From the NCBI RefSeq assembly GCF_006442205.1, contig NZ_VFVR01000007.1, positions 186,001 through 250,000 of the forward strand: a DNA stretch of 64,000 nt, read 5' to 3'. Under the pieces are notes generated by a model. The model was not told where the DNA came from and ran no database searches. It saw only the letters and a list, made by a program, of their open reading frames with translations. The first letter of the stretch is position 1. The number at the start of each line of letters is the position of its first letter. Made by a program: the position numbers and the translations under genes. This document shows, piece by piece, positions 17,297 to 26,321 of the stretch. Source of the DNA: Mesorhizobium sp. B2-3-12. GTDB lineage: Bacteria; Pseudomonadota; Alphaproteobacteria; Rhizobiales; Rhizobiaceae.

Positions 17297-18571
17297 ATGA
17301 AGTTCGTCTCCTACTGGCACGACACCGCCCCTGCCTTTTCCGGCGGGGCGCAAGGCCCGGTCGAGGGGCACTACGATGCCGCCGTCATCGGCGGTGGCTT
17401 CACCGGTCTCGCCGCCGCGCGCCAATTGGCGAAGGCCGGCGCCAAGGTGGTCGTGCTGGAGGCGGAGCGGGTGGGCTGGGGCGCATCCGGCCGCAATGGC
17501 GGGCACCTCAACAACGGCCTTGCCCACGGCTATCTCTCCGCCAAGGCGGAGCTCGGCAAGGACCGCGCAATCGCGCTCTACCGGGCGCTGGACGACTCCG
17601 TCGACACCATAGAGGCGCTGGTCGCGGAGGAAGGCATCGACTGCAATTTCCGCCGCGCCGGCAAGCTGAAGCTCGCCTCCAAGCCGCAGCATTTTGCATC
17701 AATCGCCCGCAATTTCGAAGCCCTTCACGCCGAGGTGGATCCGGACACGGCGCTGCTGTCGGCGGCGGATCTCAAGTCCGAGATCGGTTCACCCTTCCAC
17801 GGCGCGATGCTGTCGAAGAAGAGCGCCATGATGCATATGGGCCGCTATGTCGCGGGTCTCGCCACTTCAGCCGCCCGCCACGGCGCCGTGATCCACGAGA
17901 ACGCGGCGGTGACGGGCCGCAAGCAGGCCGGCGGCAGGCATGAGCTGACCACCTCGCGTGGCCGGATCAGCGCCGACAATGTGCTGGTGGCGACCGGCGC
18001 CTACACGACGCCTGATTTCGGCTATTTCCGCCGCCGGATCATCTCCGTCGGCAGCTTCATCATCGCCACACGGCGTCTGAGCGACGCCGAGATCGCCGCC
18101 ACCATGCCCGGCAACCGGACATGCGTGACCTCGATGAACATCGGCAACTACTTCCGGCTTTCGCCCGACAGGCGCCTGATCTTCGGCGGCCGCGCTCGCT
18201 TTTCGGCGACATCGGACCAGCGCTCCGACGCCAGGAGCGGAGAGATCTTGCGGGCAGGCCTCGCGGCGATCTTTCCGCAGCTGGCCAAGGTCGAGATCGA
18301 TTATTGCTGGGGCGGGCTGGTCGACATGACCAAGGACCGCTTCCCGCGCGCCGGCTACCATGACGGTGTCTGGTTCGCGATGGGCTATTCCGGCCACGGT
18401 GCGCAGCTTTCCACCCATCTCGGCATGATCCTGGCCGATGCCATGCTCGGCCGCGAGGACCGCAATCCGATGAAGGGGCTCGAATGGCCGTCCATTCCCG
18501 GTTACTCCGGCAAGCCCTGGTTCCTGCCGATGGTCGGCCTCTACTACAAGGCGCTCGACCGGATTCAGTGA
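17297..18571 (+). CDS. FAD-dependent amine oxidoreductase, PuuB-like
   Basis: A 424-residue DAO-superfamily flavoenzyme resembling gamma-glutamylputrescine oxidase. The FAD motif AVIGGGFTGLAA is at residues 29-40, preceded by a SYWHDTAPA leader typical of this group, and followed by GASGRNGG. The C-terminal FAD motif is MGYSGHGAQLS. Such enzymes oxidise an amine or N-acylated polyamine to an aldehyde with release of ammonia and peroxide. It is co-directional with the HAD gene and convergent with the operon containing GabD-like and other dehydrogenases that could take the aldehyde further. Confidence 0.88.
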   Translation: MKFVSYWHDTAPAFSGGAQGPVEGHYDAAVIGGGFTGLAAARQLAKAGAKVVVLEAERVGWGASGRNGGHLNNGLAHGYLSAKAELGKDRAIALYRALDDSVDTIEALVAEEGIDCNFRRAGKLKLASKPQHFASIARNFEALHAEVDPDTALLSAADLKSEIGSPFHGAMLSKKSAMMHMGRYVAGLATSAARHGAVIHENAAVTGRKQAGGRHELTTSRGRISADNVLVATGAYTTPDFGYFRRRIISVGSFIIATRRLSDAEIAATMPGNRTCVTSMNIGNYFRLSPDRRLIFGGRARFSATSDQRSDARSGEILRAGLAAIFPQLAKVEIDYCWGGLVDMTKDRFPRAGYHDGVWFAMGYSGHGAQLSTHLGMILADAMLGREDRNPMKGLEWPSIPGYSGKPWFLPMVGLYYKALDRIQ

Positions 18572-18606
18572 TCGCCGGTCTGGCCCGGCTTGGGCAAAAA
18601 ATTGCC

Positions 18607-20064
18607 TCAGCTGAGCCCGCCGATGTGAAAGCTCTTCATCTCGAGATACTCCTCGATGCCGGCCTGCGCGCCCTCTCGCCCGAGGCCGGACAGCTTGACG
18701 CCGCCGAAAGGGGCGACCTCGATCGAAACCGAGCCGGTGTTCAACCCCACCATGCCGAACTCCAACGCCTCGCCGACGCGCCAGGCGCGTTTCAGGTTTT
18801 CGGTGTAGAAGTAGGAAGCAAGCCCGTAGGGCGTGCCGTTGGCCAGCGCGATCGCCTCCTCTTCCGTCTCGAACCGGAAAAGCGGCGCGACCGGGCCGAA
18901 CGTTTCCTCACCAGCAAGCTGCATCTCTTTCGTGGCGCCGGTCAGCACCAGCGGCGCGACATATTGAGGACCGTCGGGCAATGCCGGCTTCTCGGTGATG
19001 ATCGCAGCACCCTTGGCGAGCGCGTCCTCGACGTGGCGGTTTATCTTCTCGACCGCTGCCATGTTGATCATCGGCCCGATGGCGACGCCGGGCTGCGTGC
19101 CCGGTCCGACCGTCATGGCGTTGACGCGGGCGGATAGCTTGGCGGCGAAGGCTTCATAGACGCCGGACTGGACGAGGATGCGGTTGGCGCAGACGCAGGT
19201 TTGGCCGCCGTTTCTGAACTTTGAGACGAGTGCACCCTCGATCGCGAGATCGAGATCGGCGTCGTCGAAGACGATGAAGGGCGCGTTGCCGCCGAGTTCG
19301 AGGCTGAGCCGCTTCACGCTGTCGGCGGCCCCACGCATCAGCAGCGAGCCGACCCGCGTCGAGCCGGTGAAGGAGATCTTGCGGACGGCCTCGTTCGCCA
19401 TGATTTCGTTGCCGATCTCCGTGGGCATGCCGGTGACGATGTTGATGACGCCAGCGGGGATGCCGGCGCGTTCGGCAAGCACGCCGAGCGCCAGCGCCGA
19501 ATAGGGCGTGAACTCGGATGGCTTGATCACCACCGTGCAGCCGGCGGCCAGTGCCGGCGCGACCTTGCGGGTGATCATCGCATTGGGGAAGTTCCACGGC
19601 GTAATGATGCCGCAAACGCCAACCGGTTCTTTCAGCACGATGATGCGGCGGTCGGAGGTGGGTGAGGGGATGGTGTGGCCATTGATGCGGCGCGCTTCCT
19701 CCGCGAACCATTTGACGAAGGCCGCACCGTAACGGATCTCGCCTTTGGCTTCGTCCAGCGGTTTGCCCTGTTCCGTCGTCAGGATCAGCGCGAGATCGTC
19801 CAGATGCGCAAGCATCAGGCCATGCCATGCCTCCAGCAGCGTAGCACGCTCGGCGTTGGTTTTCTTCTTCCAGTCCCCATAGGCGGCAGCCGCGGCCTCT
19901 ATGGCCGCACGCGTTTCCGGACCGGCCATGTCGGGCACCGTGCCGATCGCCACCTGGGTTGCCGGATCGATGACGTCGACCGTCCTGCCGGAGCCGGCAG
20001 CAACCCATTCGCCGCCGATCAGGCCGGCTTCGCGGAAGAGGCTTTTGTCTCTGAGGTTCTTCAT
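18607..20064 (-). CDS. gabD: NAD(P)-dependent succinate-semialdehyde dehydrogenase-like ALDH
   Basis: A 485-residue aldehyde dehydrogenase close in length and motifs to GabD. The catalytic Cys is C290 in GGQTCVCANR, the general-base Glu is in the ELGGNAPF motif, and the cofactor-binding region shows GSTRVG. The CxC pair at the active site and the phrase ...GGVKLSGLGREG near the C-terminus match GabD enzymes. It is the last gene of a six-gene minus-strand operon. It would oxidise succinate semialdehyde or a similar omega-aldehyde to the acid for entry into the TCA cycle. Confidence 0.9.
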   Translation of the reverse strand: MKNLRDKSLFREAGLIGGEWVAAGSGRTVDVIDPATQVAIGTVPDMAGPETRAAIEAAAAAYGDWKKKTNAERATLLEAWHGLMLAHLDDLALILTTEQGKPLDEAKGEIRYGAAFVKWFAEEARRINGHTIPSPTSDRRIIVLKEPVGVCGIITPWNFPNAMITRKVAPALAAGCTVVIKPSEFTPYSALALGVLAERAGIPAGVINIVTGMPTEIGNEIMANEAVRKISFTGSTRVGSLLMRGAADSVKRLSLELGGNAPFIVFDDADLDLAIEGALVSKFRNGGQTCVCANRILVQSGVYEAFAAKLSARVNAMTVGPGTQPGVAIGPMINMAAVEKINRHVEDALAKGAAIITEKPALPDGPQYVAPLVLTGATKEMQLAGEETFGPVAPLFRFETEEEAIALANGTPYGLASYFYTENLKRAWRVGEALEFGMVGLNTGSVSIEVAPFGGVKLSGLGREGAQAGIEEYLEMKSFHIGGLS

Positions 20065-20081
20065 CGGATACGACCTTGCAA

Positions 20082-21125
20082 TCAGGTGAGCGCGGCGACG
20101 ACGGCGGCCGTGATGGCCTCCGTCCGGTCCTTGCCGGGAATGGTGCCTATGCCTCTGGCGGTTGCAGCCTCGACCCCCTTGATGACGCGGTCGGCCGCTG
20201 CCTTTTCACCGAGATGATCGAGCATCATGGCGCCGGACCAGATGGCGGCGATCGGATTGGCGATGCCGAGATGGGCAATGTCGGGCGCCGAGCCGTGCAC
20301 CGGCTCGAACATGGATGGTGCCGAGCGGCCGGGATTGATGTTGGCGCAGGCGGCATAGCCGAGCCCGCCCTGGATTGCCGCGCCGATGTCGGTGAGGATA
20401 TCGCCGAACAGGTTGGAGGCAACGACCACGTCGAGACTCTCCGGCGTCATGATCATGCGCGCGGCAAGCGCGTCGACATGATAGCTGGTGACTTCGATAT
20501 CAGGATAGTCCGCGGCCAGCTTTCGCGTGATCTCGTCCCAGAACACCATCGAGTATTTCTGCGCGTTGGACTTGGTGACGGAGGCAAGTTTGCCTCGCCT
20601 TGCCCGCGCCTGCTCGAAGCCGAAGCGCAGGATGCGCTCGACGCCGGCGCGGGTGAAGATCGAGGTCTCCACGGCGACCTCGTCCAGCGTGCCTTGATGC
20701 ACGCGCCCGCCGGCACCAGAATATTCACCTTCGGTATTCTCGCGGATGCACAATATGTCGAAGTTCTCCGCCCGCAGCGGTCCCGTGACGCCCGGCAGCA
20801 GGCGATGCGGCCGGATGTTGGCGTACTGCACGAACGCCTTGCGGATCGGCAGCAGCAGACCGTGTAGCGAGACGGAATCCGGCACTTCCGCCGGCCAGCC
20901 GACCGCGCCGAGCAGGATGGCGTCGAAGCCGCGCAAGGTCTCGATGCCGTCCTGCGGCATCATGCGGCCGGTCTCCTTGAAGAATTTGCAGGACCAGGGG
21001 AACTCGGTTCCGGTCAGCGCAAAGCCGAAGTTTCCGGCCACCGTTTCCAGCACCGTCCAGGCGGCGGCGGTCACATCGCTGCCGATGCCGTCACCGGGGA
21101 TCAGGGCAATCGAATAGGACTTCAT
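20082..21125 (-). CDS. Isocitrate/isopropylmalate dehydrogenase family, tartrate dehydrogenase-like
   Basis: A 347-residue beta-decarboxylating dehydrogenase resembling tartrate dehydrogenase/D-malate dehydrogenase (TtuC/DmlA). The opening IALIPGDGIG, the ENTEGEYSG block that contacts substrate, the catalytic KSNAQ and the metal-binding SNLFGDILTD stretch are all present. ATG 21125 is preferred because AGAG lies six bases upstream; ATG 21131 is possible. Gene order between two aldehyde dehydrogenases suggests it handles a hydroxy-diacid produced by the pathway. Confidence 0.9.
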   Translation of the reverse strand: MKSYSIALIPGDGIGSDVTAAAWTVLETVAGNFGFALTGTEFPWSCKFFKETGRMMPQDGIETLRGFDAILLGAVGWPAEVPDSVSLHGLLLPIRKAFVQYANIRPHRLLPGVTGPLRAENFDILCIRENTEGEYSGAGGRVHQGTLDEVAVETSIFTRAGVERILRFGFEQARARRGKLASVTKSNAQKYSMVFWDEITRKLAADYPDIEVTSYHVDALAARMIMTPESLDVVVASNLFGDILTDIGAAIQGGLGYAACANINPGRSAPSMFEPVHGSAPDIAHLGIANPIAAIWSGAMMLDHLGEKAAADRVIKGVEAATARGIGTIPGKDRTEAITAAVVAALT

Positions 21126-21135
21126 CGGCATCTCT

Positions 21136-22599
21136 CTAGAGGCTGATCAGGACGCTCTTGGTCCTGCGGTTGGCGAGATAGGCCTCGCGGCCGAGATCCT
21201 TGCCGATGCCGGAGCGCTTGTAGCCTCCGGTCGGCAGGATATGGTCGCGCGAGCGGCTGTAGCGATTGACCCAGACGGTGCCCGCCTCAAGCTTGCGCGC
21301 GAAGCGAATGGTGCGGGACAGGTCGGAAGTGAACAGGCCGGAAGCCAGCCCGTAGGTTGGATGGCTGGACAGCGCCAGCGCCTCTTCCTCGGTCTCGAAG
21401 GTCTGAATGGTCAGGACCGGGCCGAAGATTTCCTCGACAATCGCCGGATTGGCCTGGTCGACATCGGCGATCAGCGTCGGCTGGTAGAAATAGCCGGGGC
21501 TGTCCATGACGCCGCCACCGGTCAGGCATTCGCCGCCGGCGTCGATCGCGGCCCGCACGATGCAGTCGACACGCGCCCGCTGCCGCTCCGAGATAACAGG
21601 CGAATATTGCGTTGCCTCGTCCCAGGTCGGGCCGGGGCGCACAGCCTTCATCCTCTCCAGGATCGCGGCCGTCAGCCTGTCGGCCACGCTCCTCTCGACG
21701 ATCAGGCGTGTGCCGGCGACGCAGGCCTGGCCGGCATTGAAAGTGACGCTGCCGGCGACGGCCGTTGCCGCCTTGTCCAGATCGGCATCGGCAAAGACGA
21801 TCAGCGGGCTCTTGCCGCCGAGTTCCAGCGTCATCGGCTTGACGCCGGTGCGGGCCACGTTCTCCATGATTGCCGATCCGGCGCGGGTCGAGCCGGTGAA
21901 GCTGATCTTGGCGATATCGAGATGGCCGGTCAGCGCCGTGCCGGTCGTCGGACCGTCTCCCAGCACCACGTTTATGAGCCCTGCCGGCAGGCCCGCTTTG
22001 ACGGCGAGTTGCGCCATGTAGACTGCCGAAAAGGGCGTCATTTCCGATGGCTTCAGCACGACCGCATTGCCCGCGGCCAATGCCGGACCGAGCTTCCATC
22101 CGGCCATCGAGATGGGAAAATTCCAGGGCGTGATCGCGCCGACCACGCCATAGGGCTCGCTCATGATCATGCCGAGAGTGGCGTCGTCTGTCGGCACGAG
22201 CTCGCTGCCTTCCTTGTCGGCGAATTCGGCAAAGAAACGGATCTGCTCGGCGGTTATCGCGATGTCGCCGGCAACGAGCTGGCCGACAGGCCGGGTGGAG
22301 CACAGCGCCTCGATCCTGGCCAGCGTTTCGGCTTCCGCTTCGATCAGGTCGGCCCAGGCCTGGAGTGCCTTCGTCCGTTCGCGCGGCCGAACGCCGCCCC
22401 AGTTGCTGGACTTCAGCGCCGCGTTGGCGCTTTCAACGGCACGGTCGACCATGTCGACGCCGGCCACCGGGCAAGCGGCATATGCCTTGCCGTCCGACGG
22501 TCGGTACATCTCGATCGCACCCTCGGCCGCGATCAACTCGCCGCCAATGAAATGGCCGACGGGAAGGGAGACGGTATCCGGGTCGAAGCTCAGGCCCAT
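21136..22599 (-). CDS. Aldehyde dehydrogenase family protein
   Basis: A 487-residue aldehyde dehydrogenase distinct from the GabD-like one downstream. The catalytic Cys is C293 in NAGQACVAGTR, with the Glu in LELGGKSPL and the cofactor motif FTGSTRAG. ATG 22599 is used; a GTG nine bases upstream is also open. It belongs to the betaine/4-aminobutyraldehyde/phenylacetaldehyde-like part of the family by overall appearance, but the substrate cannot be named. It starts 145 bp after the cupin gene, the largest gap in the operon. Confidence 0.9.
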   Translation of the reverse strand: MGLSFDPDTVSLPVGHFIGGELIAAEGAIEMYRPSDGKAYAACPVAGVDMVDRAVESANAALKSSNWGGVRPRERTKALQAWADLIEAEAETLARIEALCSTRPVGQLVAGDIAITAEQIRFFAEFADKEGSELVPTDDATLGMIMSEPYGVVGAITPWNFPISMAGWKLGPALAAGNAVVLKPSEMTPFSAVYMAQLAVKAGLPAGLINVVLGDGPTTGTALTGHLDIAKISFTGSTRAGSAIMENVARTGVKPMTLELGGKSPLIVFADADLDKAATAVAGSVTFNAGQACVAGTRLIVERSVADRLTAAILERMKAVRPGPTWDEATQYSPVISERQRARVDCIVRAAIDAGGECLTGGGVMDSPGYFYQPTLIADVDQANPAIVEEIFGPVLTIQTFETEEEALALSSHPTYGLASGLFTSDLSRTIRFARKLEAGTVWVNRYSRSRDHILPTGGYKRSGIGKDLGREAYLANRRTKSVLISL

Positions 22600-22744
22600 G
22601 GCACCCACTCTGGAATTCTGCAGGAGCCTAGCGCGGGCTCTGGCGCAGCATGCACCGTTCGACGATCGGTCGCGGATGATTGTTGTGTGCCGGCGATGAC
22701 AGACGGCAAAATCTGTTGCGGAGGCCGGCGCCTTCGCGCTCCCG

Positions 22745-23110
22745 CTACCCCACGGTTACGTAGATCTTGCGGACCGTTTCGATGGTCTTCCAAATCCCGG
22801 TGAAGCCAGGTTTCATCACGAAGCTGTCGCCGGCGCGGTAGGTCACCGTTTTGCCGCCGTCGGGCGTGATTTCGATCACGCCGGAGAGGATGTGGCAGAA
22901 CTCGAAAGTCTCGCCCTTGATCGAGCGCGTTTCGCCAGGCGTCGCCTCCCAGAGGCCGGTATGAACGAGGTCGCCCTTGGCGACATCCTGAGCCCAGGTC
23001 TTGAAGGCGGGGTTGCCGGAAATCAGCCGTTCGGGCAGCGCCCCGGATTCGCGCGGCTGGAAGGCAGGGCTGGTATCGATCTTGAGCAGGGACAAGGGAT
23101 AGCCTTTCAT
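22745..23110 (-). CDS. Cupin domain-containing protein
   Basis: A 121-residue single-domain cupin of the EutQ/(S)-ureidoglycine aminohydrolase-like group (cupin_3/DUF861 appearance). Cupin motif 1 is degenerate, as usual for the group, with GETFEFCHILSG, and motif 2 is FVMKPGFTGIW. ATG 23110 is used; an upstream TTG would overlap the hydroxyacid dehydrogenase. Members are found beside amine and aldehyde catabolic genes but few have known function. Confidence 0.85.
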   Translation of the reverse strand: MKGYPLSLLKIDTSPAFQPRESGALPERLISGNPAFKTWAQDVAKGDLVHTGLWEATPGETRSIKGETFEFCHILSGVIEITPDGGKTVTYRAGDSFVMKPGFTGIWKTIETVRKIYVTVG

Positions 23111-23118
23111 GTTGAAAT

Positions 23119-24042
23119 TCAATAGCCGCGCGACCGGTCGACGAGCCCGATGGGGTCAAGACCGGCGCGGTAACGCTTGATGTTTTCGACAACGGCCTGT
23201 GCGGCGCTGGCGGGCTGGGTGACGCTGGCGACATGCGGGGTCAGAATGATCTTCGGATGCGACCAGAACGGATGGCCCGCCGGCAGCGGTTCGGGATCGG
23301 TGACGTCGATCATCGCCGCCGAAATGTGGCCGCTGTCGAGTGCGGCGACAAGGGCTTCCTGGTCGAGCTGCGGCCCCCGGCCGGTGTGGACGAGCGCCGC
23401 GCCCTCGGGCAGTTTCGCAAACAGGCCGGCATCGAGGAACCCCCGCGTCTCCTCGGTCAGCGGCAGCAGGCAGATCAAAATGTCGCTGGCCGCAAGCATC
23501 TCGTTCAATCCGGGCTCACCATGATGACAGGTCACGCCCTCGATTCGCCGCGGCGAGCGGCTCCATCCTGCAAGCGGGAAGCCGAAGGGCTTCAGGCGAT
23601 CGAGGACGGCTTGGCCAAGCTGCCCGAGGCCGAGCACAGCAACCCGACGCGACCCGGCCTGCGGCTGCGCGATATCGGCCCATTCGCGGGCGCGCTGCTG
23701 CGCCAGATATCCAGGCAGGTTGCGGTGGAGCCCGAGCACGGCAAGCGTCACATATTCCTGCATCATGCGCACGATGCCTTGCTCGATCATGCGCACGATC
23801 TTCACCTTCGCAGGCACCGCATCGAGGCGAAACTGGTCGACGCCGGCGCCGATGGAGAACAGGATTTCCAGGTTCCTGTAGCGGGCGAGATTATCCGGCA
23901 GGGTCCAACTGATCAGGTAACGCACGGTGTCGGGATTGACCGTTGCGGCATTCGTCGTCAATGGGACGTCCGGCAGGTCTCTCGCGAAGGCATCGGCGAA
24001 GACCGCCCCGCGGCGCGCATCGGAATTGAACAGGAATGTCAT
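23119..24042 (-). CDS. D-2-hydroxyacid dehydrogenase, GhrA-like
   Basis: A 307-residue NAD(P)-dependent 2-hydroxyacid dehydrogenase of the glyoxylate/hydroxypyruvate reductase A class. The dinucleotide motif is LGLGQLGQ, the catalytic Arg lies in HTGRGPQLDQ, the Glu in DVTDPEPLP and the His in LTPHVAS. The short first domain without the usual extra N-terminal segment is typical of GhrA. It would reduce a 2-oxo acid or glyoxylate formed by the pathway. It is 12 bp after the ArgE-like gene. Confidence 0.9.
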   Translation of the reverse strand: MTFLFNSDARRGAVFADAFARDLPDVPLTTNAATVNPDTVRYLISWTLPDNLARYRNLEILFSIGAGVDQFRLDAVPAKVKIVRMIEQGIVRMMQEYVTLAVLGLHRNLPGYLAQQRAREWADIAQPQAGSRRVAVLGLGQLGQAVLDRLKPFGFPLAGWSRSPRRIEGVTCHHGEPGLNEMLAASDILICLLPLTEETRGFLDAGLFAKLPEGAALVHTGRGPQLDQEALVAALDSGHISAAMIDVTDPEPLPAGHPFWSHPKIILTPHVASVTQPASAAQAVVENIKRYRAGLDPIGLVDRSRGY

Positions 24043-24054
24043 TCCAGTTCCCTT

Positions 24055-25179
24055 TCAAGCCGCGCAGCGGGCGCCCAGCGCTTCGATCAATCGCTGGCAG
24101 GCGGCAAGTTCGCTGGCAAGGATGTATTCGTCCGGCTTGTGGGCGCGGTCGATGTCGCCGGGGCCGCAGATGATCGCATCGAGCCCGGCGGCCTGGTAAA
24201 GTCCGGCCTCCGTACCGTAGCTGACGGCTGCAAGCGGCACCTCGCCGGTCAAGGCGTGCAGCAGTCCAGCGAGTGGCGCGTCCGGCGGCAGCGACATCGC
24301 CGGATAGGCGCTCATCGGACTCCACTCGATGCGAAAGCCATCCGCCGCGAGAGCCTCTGCGCGTGCCCTCACAGGCGCCAGCAGGCTCGCCGGGTCCACG
24401 CCAGGTACGGCGCGTGCCTCCAGGTCCAGCGTGCAGGTGTCGGGGATGATGTTGACCTGATGTCCGCCCGCGACGACGCCAGCTTGCAGCGAGGAGTAGG
24501 ATGGCTCGAAGGCAGGGTCGAATGGACCGTGCGTCAGCCGTTCGGCCTCGTTCACGGCCGCGCCCAGCACAGCGGCCATGGCATGGATGGCGTTGAGGCC
24601 GAGATCGGGTCTTGAGGAATGCCCCGCACGTCCCTTGATGGATACGCGGGCGGCTGCCTTGCCCTTGTGGCCGCGCACGGCGCGCATGCCGCTCGGCTCG
24701 CCGACGATGACGCCGAGCGGCTTGGCGCAAAGTTCGGGAAGGCGGGCGATCAAATGCGGCACGCCGCGACATCCCACTTCCTCGTCATAGGAGAAGGCGA
24801 GGTGGATGGGCCTGGCAAGGCGCAGTCCCGCAAGCCTGGGAGCGGCCGCGAGTGCTGCGGCAAGAAACCCCTTCATGTCCGTGGTGCCTCGTCCGTAGAG
24901 CCGTTCGCCCTCCTTGCGCAGCGCGAAAGGGCTCGAGCTCCATTGCGGCTCGCTGGCGGGAACAACGTCCATATGGCCGGACAGTATGTAGCCCGGGCCA
25001 TCGGCAGGGCCGATCGTCGCGAAAAGATTGGAACGATCGCCTTCCGGCCCTGGAAGCACGGTGACCTGGATTCCCTGTTCCGCGAGATAGGCCTCGATCC
25101 AGCCGGCGACGTCGCCGTTCGGCCTGCCGGCGACCGATGGAAAGGCGACGAGACGATCGAGGATGTCGAAGACGTCCAT
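24055..25179 (-). CDS. Acetylornithine deacetylase-like M20 metallopeptidase
   Basis: A 374-residue M20 family zinc hydrolase similar to ArgE. Metal-ligand blocks are SGHMDVVP (His69), GTTDMKG, the DEEVGCRG pair of acidic residues and VGEPSG; the dimerisation domain contains GRAGHSS. ATG 25179 is preferred over TTG 25191. It is the first gene of the six-gene operon. ArgE-like enzymes outside arginine synthesis remove N-acyl groups from amino acids or amines, which would complement the GNAT acetyltransferases encoded at both ends of this region. Confidence 0.9.
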   Translation of the reverse strand: MDVFDILDRLVAFPSVAGRPNGDVAGWIEAYLAEQGIQVTVLPGPEGDRSNLFATIGPADGPGYILSGHMDVVPASEPQWSSSPFALRKEGERLYGRGTTDMKGFLAAALAAAPRLAGLRLARPIHLAFSYDEEVGCRGVPHLIARLPELCAKPLGVIVGEPSGMRAVRGHKGKAAARVSIKGRAGHSSRPDLGLNAIHAMAAVLGAAVNEAERLTHGPFDPAFEPSYSSLQAGVVAGGHQVNIIPDTCTLDLEARAVPGVDPASLLAPVRARAEALAADGFRIEWSPMSAYPAMSLPPDAPLAGLLHALTGEVPLAAVSYGTEAGLYQAAGLDAIICGPGDIDRAHKPDEYILASELAACQRLIEALGARCAA

Positions 25180-25418
25180 TCCAGCCCTCAAACGTTTCGG
25201 ATTGGCCGGGATCGGTGCCGTCGGCCATATGCTGCCAGATTTCCAAAGAGGATGCGTGCGTTCTTTCGCGATTGCGTGCCGAAAGCTGAAATGTTTCAGT
25301 TGAATCTTGCGTTGCTGCGCGGCTTTCGAGCAAATCGTATCGGTCTGCTCGTTTAGCGTTGGCGGCAGAGGGTGGCCATCGGCGCGTGGCGCTCTGGTTG
25401 CGGAAATCTTGCAGGGGC

Positions 25419-26321
25419 ATGGAATTGAAGCCGTCCGGAAGCTTGAAAATCGATACCTTCTCGATGCGGATTGGCGACATCGAAGACGTCGAACTGGATC
25501 GTTTGCACGCGCTCTCGCTCTCCGTGGGATGGCCGCATCGCGCCGAGGATTGGCAATTCGTGCGTGAATCGGGGCAGGGGTTGGTGGCGCTCGATGAGAT
25601 CGGCCGGGTTCTCGGCTCGGCCATGTGGTTCGCGCATGGTGCCGATTTCGCCACCGTGGGCATGGTCATCACCTCACCGCGACTCCAGACGCTGGGGGCG
25701 GGGCAATGGTTGATGAAGCGGGTCTTCGACAAGGTCGTCGGCCGCGACTTGCGCCTCAACGCAACGCGCGCGGCAAGGCGGCTCTATCTCTCGCTCGACT
25801 TCCAGCCGGAGAAGACCGTTTATCAATGCCAGGGCATCGTCCGTGCGCAGACGACAGTTGGGCAGGAAAATACCCGCGGCGAAGTCCGGAGTTTAGTCGA
25901 AAATGATATTCCCGCCGTGATCGCGCTCGACGCGGCAGGGTTTGGCGTGAGGCGGGCGGCGCTCATCGAGAAGCTTTTGGCACACTCGGCCGGCTATGGT
26001 CTTTTCAAGGGCGATAAGCTGAACGCATTCGCGCTCTGCCGGCCGTTCGGACGGGGCCATGTCGTGGGGCCGGTCGTGGCGGAAAGCGACGCCGACGCCG
26101 TGGCGATCGTCCGGCCGCACGTGGCCGACCGTGCGGGGTCTTTCCTGCGTATCGACACCCACATGGACAATGGCGAGTTCGCTGCCTTTCTGTCGCACAG
26201 CGGAATGCCAGTTTTCGACACGGTGCTCACCATGTCGCTGGGCAAACACCTCTCCGATTTTGGCATCGACGGCGCAGTTGCACCGGTGACCTATGCCCTC
26301 GCCAGTCAAACTCTTGGGTAA
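25419..26321 (+). CDS. Two-domain GNAT acetyltransferase (copy 2)
   Basis: A 300-residue protein with the same two-GNAT architecture as the gene at 15453: N-terminal domain with the VGWPHRAEDW block (copy 1 has ENWPHRPQDW), then an Acetyltransf_18-like C-terminal domain and the shared ending ALASQTLG. The acetyl-CoA motif is weaker than in copy 1 (LGAGQWLM in place of RGKGLGRRLM). ATG 25419 is chosen; a TTG further upstream (25359) and an ATG at 25464 are alternatives. It is divergent from the ArgE-like operon and may act on the same class of compound. Confidence 0.82.
   Translation: MELKPSGSLKIDTFSMRIGDIEDVELDRLHALSLSVGWPHRAEDWQFVRESGQGLVALDEIGRVLGSAMWFAHGADFATVGMVITSPRLQTLGAGQWLMKRVFDKVVGRDLRLNATRAARRLYLSLDFQPEKTVYQCQGIVRAQTTVGQENTRGEVRSLVENDIPAVIALDAAGFGVRRAALIEKLLAHSAGYGLFKGDKLNAFALCRPFGRGHVVGPVVAESDADAVAIVRPHVADRAGSFLRIDTHMDNGEFAAFLSHSGMPVFDTVLTMSLGKHLSDFGIDGAVAPVTYALASQTLG

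Noticed and set aside
14036..26321. An ectoine/hydroxyectoine degradation cluster, suggested by Lrp regulators, an ArgE/DoeB-like deacylase, an aminotransferase and aldehyde dehydrogenases.
   Set aside because: No ectoine hydrolase, ornithine cyclodeaminase-like or Doe/Eut-specific gene is present and the importer is of dipeptide type.
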